Assembly (NCBI RefSeq): GCF_006483445.1
Contig: NZ_PPPT01000113.1
Location: 1 to 41,019 of the forward strand
Direction of reading: 5' to 3'
Origin: Bradyrhizobium guangdongense
GTDB taxonomy: Bacteria; Pseudomonadota; Alphaproteobacteria; Rhizobiales; Xanthobacteraceae
DNA length: 41,019 nt
Both the position numbers and the translations under genes were made by a program. Shown here one piece after another: positions 34,396 through 41,019 of this stretch (within the stretch, counting starts at the first letter, position 1; each line of letters starts with the position of its first letter). The notes beneath the pieces are model-generated. The model searched no databases. It saw only the letters and a program-made list of their open reading frames with translations, and had not been told where the DNA came from.

Positions 34396-34471
34396 GCTGG
34401 CGGCCGCGCTCGTCGCGATCGGCACGCTCGTCGGTCTTTACGCGGCCTTGCGCCGCGGCAGGACGGCTTAG
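34396..34471 (+). pseudogene. Duplicated 3' end of the DedA-like gene (25 codons including stop)
   Basis: Matches 33543-33618 with four mismatches in 76 bases (five in 81 when the next bases are included). All four coding differences are at third codon positions and leave LAAALVAIGTLVGLYAALRRGRTA unchanged. The fragment has no start and no upstream coding sequence, being cut by the repeat at 34311-34393. The synonymous pattern suggests it came from a related, once functional gene rather than from recent copying of this one. Confidence 0.78.
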
Positions 34472-34534
34472 GTTTCGGCCGATATTACGACAACGATCTA
34501 TGCGAATTGAGTGCAGCCTTAGTTGTCAGCATAG

Positions 34535-36184
34535 TCAACCAATAGGCTCTAACTCTTCTCCGTTCACGAAGGCCGACATACCCTCCATGGACCAACCTAC
34601 GGCAAGCTTGTGCAATCTACCAACTTCGAGATGATTCAGGTCGCCTCTAAACGTTCGTCTACCGAAGGTCGGGTGAACTACATCTACGCGGAAGTGGTTG
34701 GCGAACGATTGCCATAGACGAAGCTGCTTAGCTCCATCAGGCGAGCTAAAGAATACAAGGCTCTTCCCTAATTGGCTGGTCATCGGCTCGTTGATTCCGA
34801 ATTCGATGACGATCGTACCCTCTGCATTCGCGCCCAGCATGGCGAGTTGCGATATTTTCCTGATGGAGGTTGGCCATTCCTTCACATCTTCCTTCAACCA
34901 CAGCCGCAGTTGTTTCCAAAACCACTTGATATCGCTCCACAGACTTGTCTTTTCCGGTGGCTTCATTCCACTAAAGTCTGTTCCAAGAATAGCAATCCCT
35001 TCAGGTAGAGGCGTGGCTGGAATGGAATTCGGGACGATGGCTTCGTAGTTTTGGATGGGGTTCTCACCCTCTTTTGCATTTTTAGATAGCGTCCGCGCGC
35101 AAAGAATGACAGCGTTGAGCCTACGTTTCTTCTTCAGAAGGCCGAAGGCTCGTTGGTAGGCGAGGTCGCTGACCTCCAAAAGTCGATCGCCCTTCTTGAA
35201 AGGAATCTCGATGTGTACGATGCCGCTTGACCCGTCCGGAATCTGCCCATGAGCGCTGTTAACGTCTGCTAGAATCCTCTTGCTCTCGTCATTGCTAAGA
35301 TACGGCTCGCACTCGACAATCATCACTCTTTTGTAGCGTGGATTACCGATAAGGTCGGTTCCGGTTTCGCATTCGATATAACCCATACTCAGCGAGCGCG
35401 GGATGTCGTCTTGCGTTCCTGTGATCCATCCTTCGGGAAAGCTTGAAAACCGTGAAAACTTTATCGTGATGCCGCCATCGGAGCTCGCGATTGGTGTCAG
35501 GTCATCCGCGACAATCGACTTGGTGACGAGCTTCACAATGTCGACAATGTCCCGGCCTCGCAGAATTCGCGTGGCCCTTATTTCAATGCGCCATGAACGT
35601 GTGTTGGCGTCCATCGCTCGCATTGCACCCTCTTGCACTTCTTCATAGAAATGCTGCTCTTCACGCGACATGTCCTCGAGGCTCTTGCACTCCACATAGC
35701 AATTTCCGCCCTTGGCTTTGACAAGGAAGTCCGCGGTGCGCACACCCGGCACCTTCGACTCTGGTACAATCTCGATTAGAGCGCCGAGGTCTCTGTAACA
35801 GGACAGAATGTAGATCTCGAACATGGTCGAGAAATATTCCCTGCCGGTTTCCAACTTGGTCAGTATCCTGTCGATGTCGGCGAGTCCAAGTAACCCCTTG
35901 AGGCGAATCAACTGATCGAGAAGGTAGAAACTCCTTTCTGGGAGCGCCAACTTGCCCTGAGCCTCAGAGTTATCGACCGCCTGCATCAGTTCGTGCCATT
36001 CAACTGCCAACGGATGTGCTAGGTAGCGATGGCGACGATAGGCCGCCATCCCTTTGACAGTTTCCGGTTTGAAGGTTGCGGTTATTCGGTCGAACCTTTG
36101 TACGCCGATCGCCTTCCGAAGCATCTCACAGGTGCTTCGGATGTTCTCAACCGAGAGGGTAATTCCGGGATTTATTTCTTGCAC
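34535..36184 (-). CDS. Orphan PD-(D/E)xK-like protein with lectin-like C-terminus (549 aa)
   Basis: No named family recognised. Residues 115-170 fit a PD-(D/E)xK nuclease-like core: E123 in MFEIYIL, then D152 in RTADFLV and E165/K167 in CYVECKS, with normal spacing. A middle region (about 180-400) has alternating strands and helices. The last 100 residues end HKLAVGWSMEGMSAFVNGEELE, which resembles the end of a concanavalin A/LamG-type beta-sandwich. The start is GTG with AAGGA 9 bases upstream. GC is near 48-50 percent by eye, far below the neighbours, and codon use is different, indicating transfer. No methylase, toxin, ATPase or integrase is adjacent. Nuclease activity is inferred only. 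Confidence 0.72.
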   Translation of the reverse strand: MQEINPGITLSVENIRSTCEMLRKAIGVQRFDRITATFKPETVKGMAAYRRHRYLAHPLAVEWHELMQAVDNSEAQGKLALPERSFYLLDQLIRLKGLLGLADIDRILTKLETGREYFSTMFEIYILSCYRDLGALIEIVPESKVPGVRTADFLVKAKGGNCYVECKSLEDMSREEQHFYEEVQEGAMRAMDANTRSWRIEIRATRILRGRDIVDIVKLVTKSIVADDLTPIASSDGGITIKFSRFSSFPEGWITGTQDDIPRSLSMGYIECETGTDLIGNPRYKRVMIVECEPYLSNDESKRILADVNSAHGQIPDGSSGIVHIEIPFKKGDRLLEVSDLAYQRAFGLLKKKRRLNAVILCARTLSKNAKEGENPIQNYEAIVPNSIPATPLPEGIAILGTDFSGMKPPEKTSLWSDIKWFWKQLRLWLKEDVKEWPTSIRKISQLAMLGANAEGTIVIEFGINEPMTSQLGKSLVFFSSPDGAKQLRLWQSFANHFRVDVVHPTFGRRTFRGDLNHLEVGRLHKLAVGWSMEGMSAFVNGEELEPIG

Positions 36185-36411
36185 AACCGCATATCCTTAA
36201 ACGAAGCGCTTACGCTCCATCCTTGTACCGACCGGCTCGGTCGTCCGTCTAATGAAAGTAGTGATCAAGCTTCTGGGTCTCAGCGGCAAAGTAAGTTACG
36301 GTCGTTCGGATAATCCTCGTGGAGAGGCGAAGAAGGGCTGCGTGTCGGGCTCTGCTTTAACGCGGGTGGGCGCTTGCGCATGATCCGAATAGGGCCTTAC
36401 GCAGCAAAATA

Positions 36412-36435
36412 AAGGGCGGCCTCTCGGCCGCCCTT
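36412..36435 (-). terminator. Rho-independent terminator of nrdJ
   Basis: A perfect 10-bp stem (GGGCGGCC core with AA/TT ends) with a 4-base loop, about 57 bp after the nrdJ stop. On the minus strand it is followed by TATTTTG, a usable T tract. The region 36185-36411 shows no gene. Confidence 0.85.
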
Positions 36436-36436
36436 C

Positions 36437-36466
36437 GTGGATGCCCGGTCAAGCCCGGGCATGACG
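36437..36466. repeat. Short palindromic intergenic repeat, copy 2
   Basis: GTGGATGCCCGGTCAAGCCC followed by GGGCATGACG; nearly identical to the copy at 34-64. It lies directly before the nrdJ terminator in the direction of transcription. Confidence 0.65.
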
Positions 36467-36491
36467 TTCCTTGTTGTGATGCGCTACCGCC

Positions 36492-39400
36492 TCACGAACA
36501 CCCCGTCGTGCTGCCGCACGTATCGCACTTCATGCAGGTGCCATTCCGCACCAGTGTGAAGTTGCCGCACTCCGAGCACATCTCGCCTTCGTAGCCTTTG
36601 GCCTTCGCTTCCGCGCGGCGCTCGGCCTTGCTGGGGACGACCGTCTGGGCGGCGGTGCCGGCCTTGCTCCACTGGAGGGCCTCGAGCTTCTCGGTGGGCG
36701 AGAGGTCGTGGCTGGCTTCCTGCTTCAGCGCGACGGCGCCTTCGAGCGCATCGCCGACGCGGGAGCTTGCGCCGTGGGAGGCGAGCGCGGTGACCTTGCT
36801 GCCGCCGTCGGTGGACGAGGGCATCGTGCCGCCGCGCATCACGACGAGGTTGTCGGTGCGGGAGCGGGTGAGACCGCGCGACACGAACTTGGTCGCGTGC
36901 TGGCCGCGGTCGTCCTCGGGCTCCTTGCCTTCGTCGACGCCCTTGCCGAGCGCGTCAAAGCCGGTCTCGCTGGGATCGACATGGGCGAGGTCGAAGCGGG
37001 ACAGATACGACACCGCGAGTTCGCGGAAGACGTAGTCCAGGATCGAGGTCGCGTACTTGATGCTGTCGTTGCCCTGCACGGGGCCCGCCGGCTCGAAGCG
37101 GGTGAAGGTGAAGGCATCGACATATTCGTCGAGCGGCACGCCGTACTGGAGACCGAGCGACACCGCGATCGCGAAGTTGTTGATGAAGGAGCGGAGCGCC
37201 GCACCCTCCTTGTGCATGTCGATGAAGATCTCGCCGATGCGGCCGTCGTCATACTCGCCGGTGCGGAGATAGACTTTATGTCCGCCGACGACCGCCTTCT
37301 GGGTGTAGCCCTTGCGTCGGTCAGGCATCTTCTCGCGCTCGCGCATCACGATGATGCGCTCGACCAGCTTTTCGACGATCTTTTCCGAGACCTGGGCGGT
37401 GCGCGCCGCCATCGGCTTGTCGTAGAGATGATCGATCGCATCGTCCTCGTCCTCATCATCGCTGATGAGCTGCGAGTTGAGCGGCTGGCTGAGCTTCGAG
37501 CCGTCGCGGTAGAGCGCGTTGGCCTTCAGCGCCAGCTTCCACGACAGCATGTAGGCGGACTTGCAGTCCTCCACCGTGGCGTCGTTCGGCATGTTGATGG
37601 TTTTCGAGATCGCGCCCGAGATGAAGGGCTGGGCCGCCGCCATCATGCGGATGTGGCTTTCGACCGACAGATAGCGCTTGCCGATCTTGCCGCAGGGGTT
37701 GGCGCAGTCGAACACCGGATAGTGCTCGGCCTTGAGGTGCGGAGCACCTTCCACCGTCATCGCGCCGCAGATGTGGACGTTGGCCGCCTCGATCTCGCGC
37801 TTGGTGAAGCCGACGGCCTGGAGCAGGTCGAAGCCGGGGGCCGCGATCGCCTCGGCACCGATGCCGAGCTGGTCGCGGATGAAGTCCTCGCCAAAGGTCC
37901 ATTTGTTGAAGGCGAACTTGATGTCGAAGGCGGTGGGGAGTGCCTTTTCGACCTTGGCGATGGCCTCGTCCGTAAAGCCCTTGGCCTTCAGCGTGGAGAC
38001 GTTGATGCCGGGGGCGTTCGACAGCGAGCCATGACCGACGGCGTAGGCCTCGATCTCGGCGATGTCAGCCTCGCTGTAGCCGAGCGCGCGAAGTGCTGCC
38101 GGAACGGCGCGGTTGATGATCTTGAAGTAGCCGCCGCCGGCGAGCTTCTTGAATTTGACCAGCGCGAAGTCGGGCTCGATGCCGGTGGTGTCGCAATCCA
38201 TGACCAGGCCGATCGTGCCGGTCGGCGCGATGACGGTGGTCTGGGCGTTGCGATAGCCGTGCTTCTCGCCGAGCTCGAGCGCCGCATCCCAGGCGGCCTG
38301 CGCGTGCGCGACCAGGTCGGTCTGCGTGCAGGACACGAGGTCCATCGGCACCGGGTTGACCGAGAGCGCCTCGTAGCCGTTGGACTGGCCGTGGGCGGCG
38401 CGGCGGTGGTTGCGGATCACGCGCAGCATGTGCGCGGCGTTCTTCTTGTAGCCGGGGAAGGGGCCGAGCTCGCCCGCCATCTCCGCCGAGGTCTTGTAGG
38501 AGATGCCGGTCATGATCGCGGTCAGCGCGCCGGCGATGGCACGGCCTTCCCTGGAATCGTAGGGCAGGCCCATGGTCATCAAGAGGCCGCCGATGTTGGC
38601 GTAGCCGAGGCCGAGCGTGCGGAACTCATAGGAGAGCTCGGCGATCGCGCGCGACGGGAACTGCGCCATCATCACGGAGATTTCGAGCACCAGCGTCCAC
38701 AGGCGGCAGAGATGCTCGTAGCTGTCGACGTCGAAGCGCTTGGCCTTGATGTCGTAGAACGTCAGCAAATTGGCGGAGGCGAGGTTGCACGCCGTGTCGT
38801 CCAGGAACATGTATTCCGAGCACGGATTGGAGGCGCGGATGTCGCCGGACGCCTTGCAGGTGTGCCAGTCGTTCATGGTGGTGTTGAAGTGCAGGCCGGG
38901 ATCGGCCGAGGCCCAGGCGGCGTGGCCGATCTTCTCCCAGAGGTCGCGCGCCTTCAGCGTCTTCGTCACCTTCTTCGAGGTGCGGGCATTCAGATTCCAG
39001 TCGCCGTCGGTCTCGACCGCGCGCAGGAAGTCGTCCCTGAGCGAGACCGAGTTGTTGGAGTTCTGGCCGGAGACCGTGAGATAGGCTTCCGAATCCCAGT
39101 CGGTGTCATAAACGTCGAACTGGATGTCCTTGTAGCCCTGCTTGGCGAACTGGATGACGCGCTTGATGTAATTGTCAGGCACGAGGCTGCGGCGCGCGAG
39201 CTTGATCTCGCGGCGCAGCGCCGGGTTCTTCTCGGGGTCGAAGCAATCGTCGCCCGAACCTTCGCAGTTCACGCAGGCCTTGAGCACGGCCTTGAGATGC
39301 TTTTGGTTGATCTTGGATCCCGTGACGAGAGCCGCGACCTTCTGCTCCTCCTTCACCTTCCAGTCGATATAGGTCTCGATGTCCGGGTGATCGACGTCGA

Positions 39401-40247
39401 CGACGACCATCTTGGCCGCGCGGCGCGTGGTGCCGCCGCTCTTGATGGCGCCCGCCGCGCGGTCGCCGATCTTCAGGAAGCTCATCAGGCCCGAGGAGCG
39501 GCCGCCGCCCGAGAGTTTCTCACCCTCGCCGCGCAAACGCGAAAAATTGGAGCCGGTGCCGGAGCCGTATTTGAACAGACGCGCTTCGCGGACCCAGAGG
39601 TCCATGATGCCGCCTTCGTTGACGAGGTCGTCACCGACGCCCTGGATGAAGCAGGCATGCGGCTGCGGATGCTCGTAAGCCGACTTCGACTTGGTCAGCT
39701 TGCCGGTGAAGGGGTCGACGTAATAATGGCCCTGGCCGGGGCCGTCGATGCCATAGGCCCAGTGCAGGCCGGTGTTGAACCATTGCGGCGAGTTCGGCGC
39801 GACCATCTGCATGGCGAGCATGTAGCGGAGCTCGTCGTAGAAGGCCTGGGCGTCCTCATCGTTCGTGAAATAGCCACCCTTCCAGCCCCAATAGGTCCAG
39901 CAGCCGGCGAGGCGATCGAATACCTGCTTGGCCGAGAGCTCGCTGACATAGCGCTCCTTCTCAGGCAGCGCGGCGAGGGCGTCAGTGTCGGGCACGGAAC
40001 GCCACAGGAAGGAGGGGACGGATTCCTCCTCAACCTTCTTCAGGCGCGCGGCGACGCCGGCCTTGCGAAAATACTTTTGGGCGAGCACGTCGGAGGCGAC
40101 CTGCGACCACTCGGCCGGCACCTCGACGCCGTCGAGCTTGAACACGACCGAGCCGTCGGGATTCCGGATCTCCGACGTGGTCTGCCGGAATTCGATTCCA
40201 GCGTAGGGTGACTGTCCCGAAGTGGTGTGGCGCCGCTCGATCCGCAT
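36492..40247 (-). CDS. nrdJ: Adenosylcobalamin-dependent ribonucleotide reductase (class II)
   Basis: Reduces ribonucleotides to deoxyribonucleotides with vitamin B12 as radical source, independent of oxygen. The 1251-residue chain has [14 protein letters not shown], the NPCSE-type active-site motif ([20 protein letters not shown]), [26 protein letters not shown], and a C-terminal zinc-ribbon-like tail with five cysteines ([16 protein letters not shown]) that can deliver electrons to the active site. The start at 40247 ([11 protein letters not shown]) is supported by AAGGACGGGG upstream; the frame runs on to 40463 without protein-like sequence. It is monocistronic, with its own terminator. 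Length is typical of the long NrdJ form of alphaproteobacteria. Confidence 0.96.
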   Translation of the reverse strand: MRIERRHTTSGQSPYAGIEFRQTTSEIRNPDGSVVFKLDGVEVPAEWSQVASDVLAQKYFRKAGVAARLKKVEEESVPSFLWRSVPDTDALAALPEKERYVSELSAKQVFDRLAGCWTYWGWKGGYFTNDEDAQAFYDELRYMLAMQMVAPNSPQWFNTGLHWAYGIDGPGQGHYYVDPFTGKLTKSKSAYEHPQPHACFIQGVGDDLVNEGGIMDLWVREARLFKYGSGTGSNFSRLRGEGEKLSGGGRSSGLMSFLKIGDRAAGAIKSGGTTRRAAKMVVVDVDHPDIETYIDWKVKEEQKVAALVTGSKINQKHLKAVLKACVNCEGSGDDCFDPEKNPALRREIKLARRSLVPDNYIKRVIQFAKQGYKDIQFDVYDTDWDSEAYLTVSGQNSNNSVSLRDDFLRAVETDGDWNLNARTSKKVTKTLKARDLWEKIGHAAWASADPGLHFNTTMNDWHTCKASGDIRASNPCSEYMFLDDTACNLASANLLTFYDIKAKRFDVDSYEHLCRLWTLVLEISVMMAQFPSRAIAELSYEFRTLGLGYANIGGLLMTMGLPYDSREGRAIAGALTAIMTGISYKTSAEMAGELGPFPGYKKNAAHMLRVIRNHRRAAHGQSNGYEALSVNPVPMDLVSCTQTDLVAHAQAAWDAALELGEKHGYRNAQTTVIAPTGTIGLVMDCDTTGIEPDFALVKFKKLAGGGYFKIINRAVPAALRALGYSEADIAEIEAYAVGHGSLSNAPGINVSTLKAKGFTDEAIAKVEKALPTAFDIKFAFNKWTFGEDFIRDQLGIGAEAIAAPGFDLLQAVGFTKREIEAANVHICGAMTVEGAPHLKAEHYPVFDCANPCGKIGKRYLSVESHIRMMAAAQPFISGAISKTINMPNDATVEDCKSAYMLSWKLALKANALYRDGSKLSQPLNSQLISDDEDEDDAIDHLYDKPMAARTAQVSEKIVEKLVERIIVMREREKMPDRRKGYTQKAVVGGHKVYLRTGEYDDGRIGEIFIDMHKEGAALRSFINNFAIAVSLGLQYGVPLDEYVDAFTFTRFEPAGPVQGNDSIKYATSILDYVFRELAVSYLSRFDLAHVDPSETGFDALGKGVDEGKEPEDDRGQHATKFVSRGLTRSRTDNLVVMRGGTMPSSTDGGSKVTALASHGASSRVGDALEGAVALKQEASHDLSPTEKLEALQWSKAGTAAQTVVPSKAERRAEAKAKGYEGEMCSECGNFTLVRNGTCMKCDTCGSTTGCS

Positions 40248-40657
40248 AGTTGCCCCGTCCTTTTCTTGCCCGGACCGCCGCCGCTGGGCGTGCCGGGTCG
40301 TTGTCTCACCAAGCGAATTCCTCCCGGCCTCATCGGCCTTCAGGCTTCGCAGTTGCTGCCGGTGGATCCGGCCCAGTTTCTCTCGCCGTCGAGACGGTGT
40401 TTGCACCGACCCGCCGTCGGCATATCGGCCCATCCACCCCAGGATGCGGCGACATGCGTTCAACGCCCCAACGCCACGTGTTCAACTCAGCTCTTTCGGG
40501 CCTGTTTCCGGCACGTTCGAGCGCCCCGAGGATCCACGTTTTCTGGGCAGACACGCCCTTCTTCCGCTGCCTTGGACCGGTCGGCGGAGTGGTTATTTGC
40601 GGACCCTTTTGGGGAGTGACCGGCGGGACGCAAACACACTCGCGCCGAACGGATCGA
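40248..40657 (-). other. Long untranslated leader region of nrdJ
   Basis: If the promoter at 40658-40687 is correct, the nrdJ mRNA has a leader of about 400 bases. No small gene is convincing. The cobalamin-riboswitch B12 box was looked for and not found. A closer, unseen promoter is the alternative explanation. Confidence 0.4.
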
Positions 40658-40687
40658 AAGCTAGGACTCTCCGTTGCGCCCGTCAAG
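40658..40687 (-). promoter_or_regulatory. Candidate sigma-70 promoter upstream of nrdJ
   Basis: On the minus strand CTTGAC (at 40687-40682), the preferred alphaproteobacterial -35 box, stands 17 bases from TAGCTT (40663-40658) as a weak -10. Its upstream edge touches the palindrome at 40687-40702. Confidence 0.45.
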
Positions 40688-40702
40688 AACTAGTACGAGT
40701 TC
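40687..40702 (-). promoter_or_regulatory. 16-bp palindrome touching the nrdJ -35 box
   Basis: GAACTAGTACGAGTTC is an inverted repeat with one mismatched central pair. Its position next to the -35 box suggests an operator. It has GAAC/GTTC half-sites, but it is not the direct-repeat LexA site usual in alphaproteobacteria, so the factor is open. Confidence 0.45.
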
Positions 40703-40711
40703 CTGAATCAA

Positions 40712-40727
40712 ATACTAAATATGGTGG
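40712..40727 (-). promoter_or_regulatory. NrdR-box-like sequence upstream of nrdJ
   Basis: CCACCATATTTAGTAT on the minus strand resembles the A/T-rich NrdR box (ACAC..ATATAT..GTGT type) that controls ribonucleotide reductase genes in many bacteria. Only one copy is visible, and matches to the outer bases are incomplete. Confidence 0.35.
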
Positions 40728-40850
40728 AATGACGGGGATAACAGGGGTCAGTGCCGCACCTGTTGTGGAGGCAAGTATCAGTGAGTCCTCAGAGATTCCC
40801 AACACAAAAAAATCGTCCCCCGCGTTGATACGGGAGCCTTCTCCCGCTGT

Positions 40851-41006
40851 TCACAGGCGAGGTATTTTTTTGGCCTCGAGCATTGCGTCAGCGAGACTCA
40901 CGTAGTGGTACGGAAACCGGCGATCAGGCATGCCCGCCGAAGTGGTGGCGGGGCCGGCGAATTCGCGCCAAGGTAGGCAGGATACTGCCGGGTTTTTCAC
41001 ATGCAT
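40851..41006 (-). CDS. Possible small gene, or 3' end of a gene beyond the window (51 aa or longer)
   Basis: The minus-strand frame is open from the window edge to the stop at 40851; ATG codons occur at 41006 and 40931. The final segment, MPDRRFPYHYVSLADAMLEA and on to KKIPRL, looks protein-like. A hairpin (CGGGAG..CTCCCG, 40831-40846) follows the stop, with a T run about 15 bases later. No good ribosome-binding site is visible, and the opposite strand is open as well. Confidence 0.28.
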   Translation of the reverse strand: MHVKNPAVSCLPWREFAGPATTSAGMPDRRFPYHYVSLADAMLEAKKIPRL

Positions 41007-41019
41007 GATTCGACGCGAC

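Noticed and set aside
36708..40211. A 1167-codon plus-strand open frame opposite nrdJ
   Set aside because: No recognisable domain and a typical antisense composition (His/Arg/Val/Asp-rich); NrdJ on the other strand is unambiguous.
40248..40660. Cobalamin riboswitch in the nrdJ leader
   Set aside because: Neither the B12 box nor the conserved CCACTG-type segment was found on the minus strand. Also, a B12-dependent enzyme would not be expected to be switched off by B12.
40800..41019. Replication origin with DnaA boxes
   Set aside because: Sequences such as TTTTTCACA and GTTCACAG only loosely resemble DnaA boxes; there is no cluster of good matches and no initiator gene.
40930..41019. Plus-strand ORF running off the right edge, beginning MPAEVVAGPANS
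   Set aside because: No ribosome-binding site, only 30 codons visible, and the minus strand over the same bases looks more protein-like.

Overview
The window reads as a chromosomal segment of a GC-rich alphaproteobacterium, most likely Bradyrhizobium or a close relative (Nitrobacteraceae). This is inferred from gene content and style: a yajC-secD-secF operon followed by two complex I assembly-factor homologues, TrmFO, a DUF1127 micro-protein, DUF3597, SPW and DUF2189 proteins, a B12-dependent ribonucleotide reductase, and families of palindromic intergenic repeats. No rRNA or tRNA gene, CRISPR array, integrase or transposase was seen. Most of the window is ordinary housekeeping and conserved-hypothetical sequence.

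Layout. 1-7 kb: a DUF815 ATPase on the minus strand, then the plus-strand operon yajC, secD, secF, an Mth938-domain protein and a squalene/phytoene synthase-like protein, then threonine ammonia-lyase. 7-11.6 kb, minus strand: a class V aminotransferase-fold enzyme, a secreted CAP-domain protein, a kinase-like protein with a possible acyl-adenylate-type C-terminal domain, trmFO and a 50-residue DUF1127 protein. 12-18.5 kb: small secreted or membrane proteins, a lytic transglycosylase, DUF2189, DUF3597, two paralogous small GNAT acetyltransferases, a TPR protein, an SPW protein, a DUF3828-like protein and a lipoprotein. 18.6-25.7 kb: an acyl-CoA synthetase with a double-PPC (DUF296) protein, two tandem paralogous AAA ATPases, a small heme-c protein, a Ca2+/H+ antiporter and pyridoxal kinase. 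25.7-31.6 kb: an isolated Flp pilin, a hybrid histidine kinase overlapping a tiny membrane protein, a cytochrome c, a YjdM zinc-ribbon protein and a 2OG-Fe(II) oxygenase, interspersed with repeats. 31.7-36.2 kb: an EamA transporter, a DedA/VTT-like protein, a ParB-like protein, a duplicated gene fragment and one lower-GC gene that looks acquired. 36.5-41 kb: nrdJ with a long leader and upstream operator-like sites.

Accessory character is concentrated between about 29.8 and 36.4 kb. Two short elements share perfect 15-bp inverted ends (29868-30041 and 30599-30739), and a related repeat sits at the edge of a duplicated 3' gene end (34311-34476). Next to it lies a GTG-initiated 549-residue protein with a PD-(D/E)xK-like nuclease signature and a lectin-like C-terminal segment. 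That gene is the best candidate for something undescribed, but it stands alone with no visible partner, so a complete new system is not demonstrated.

Starts were often moved inward from the longest open frame to the codon with the best ribosome-binding site or signal peptide. All family assignments come from reading motifs by eye; none was checked by database search.
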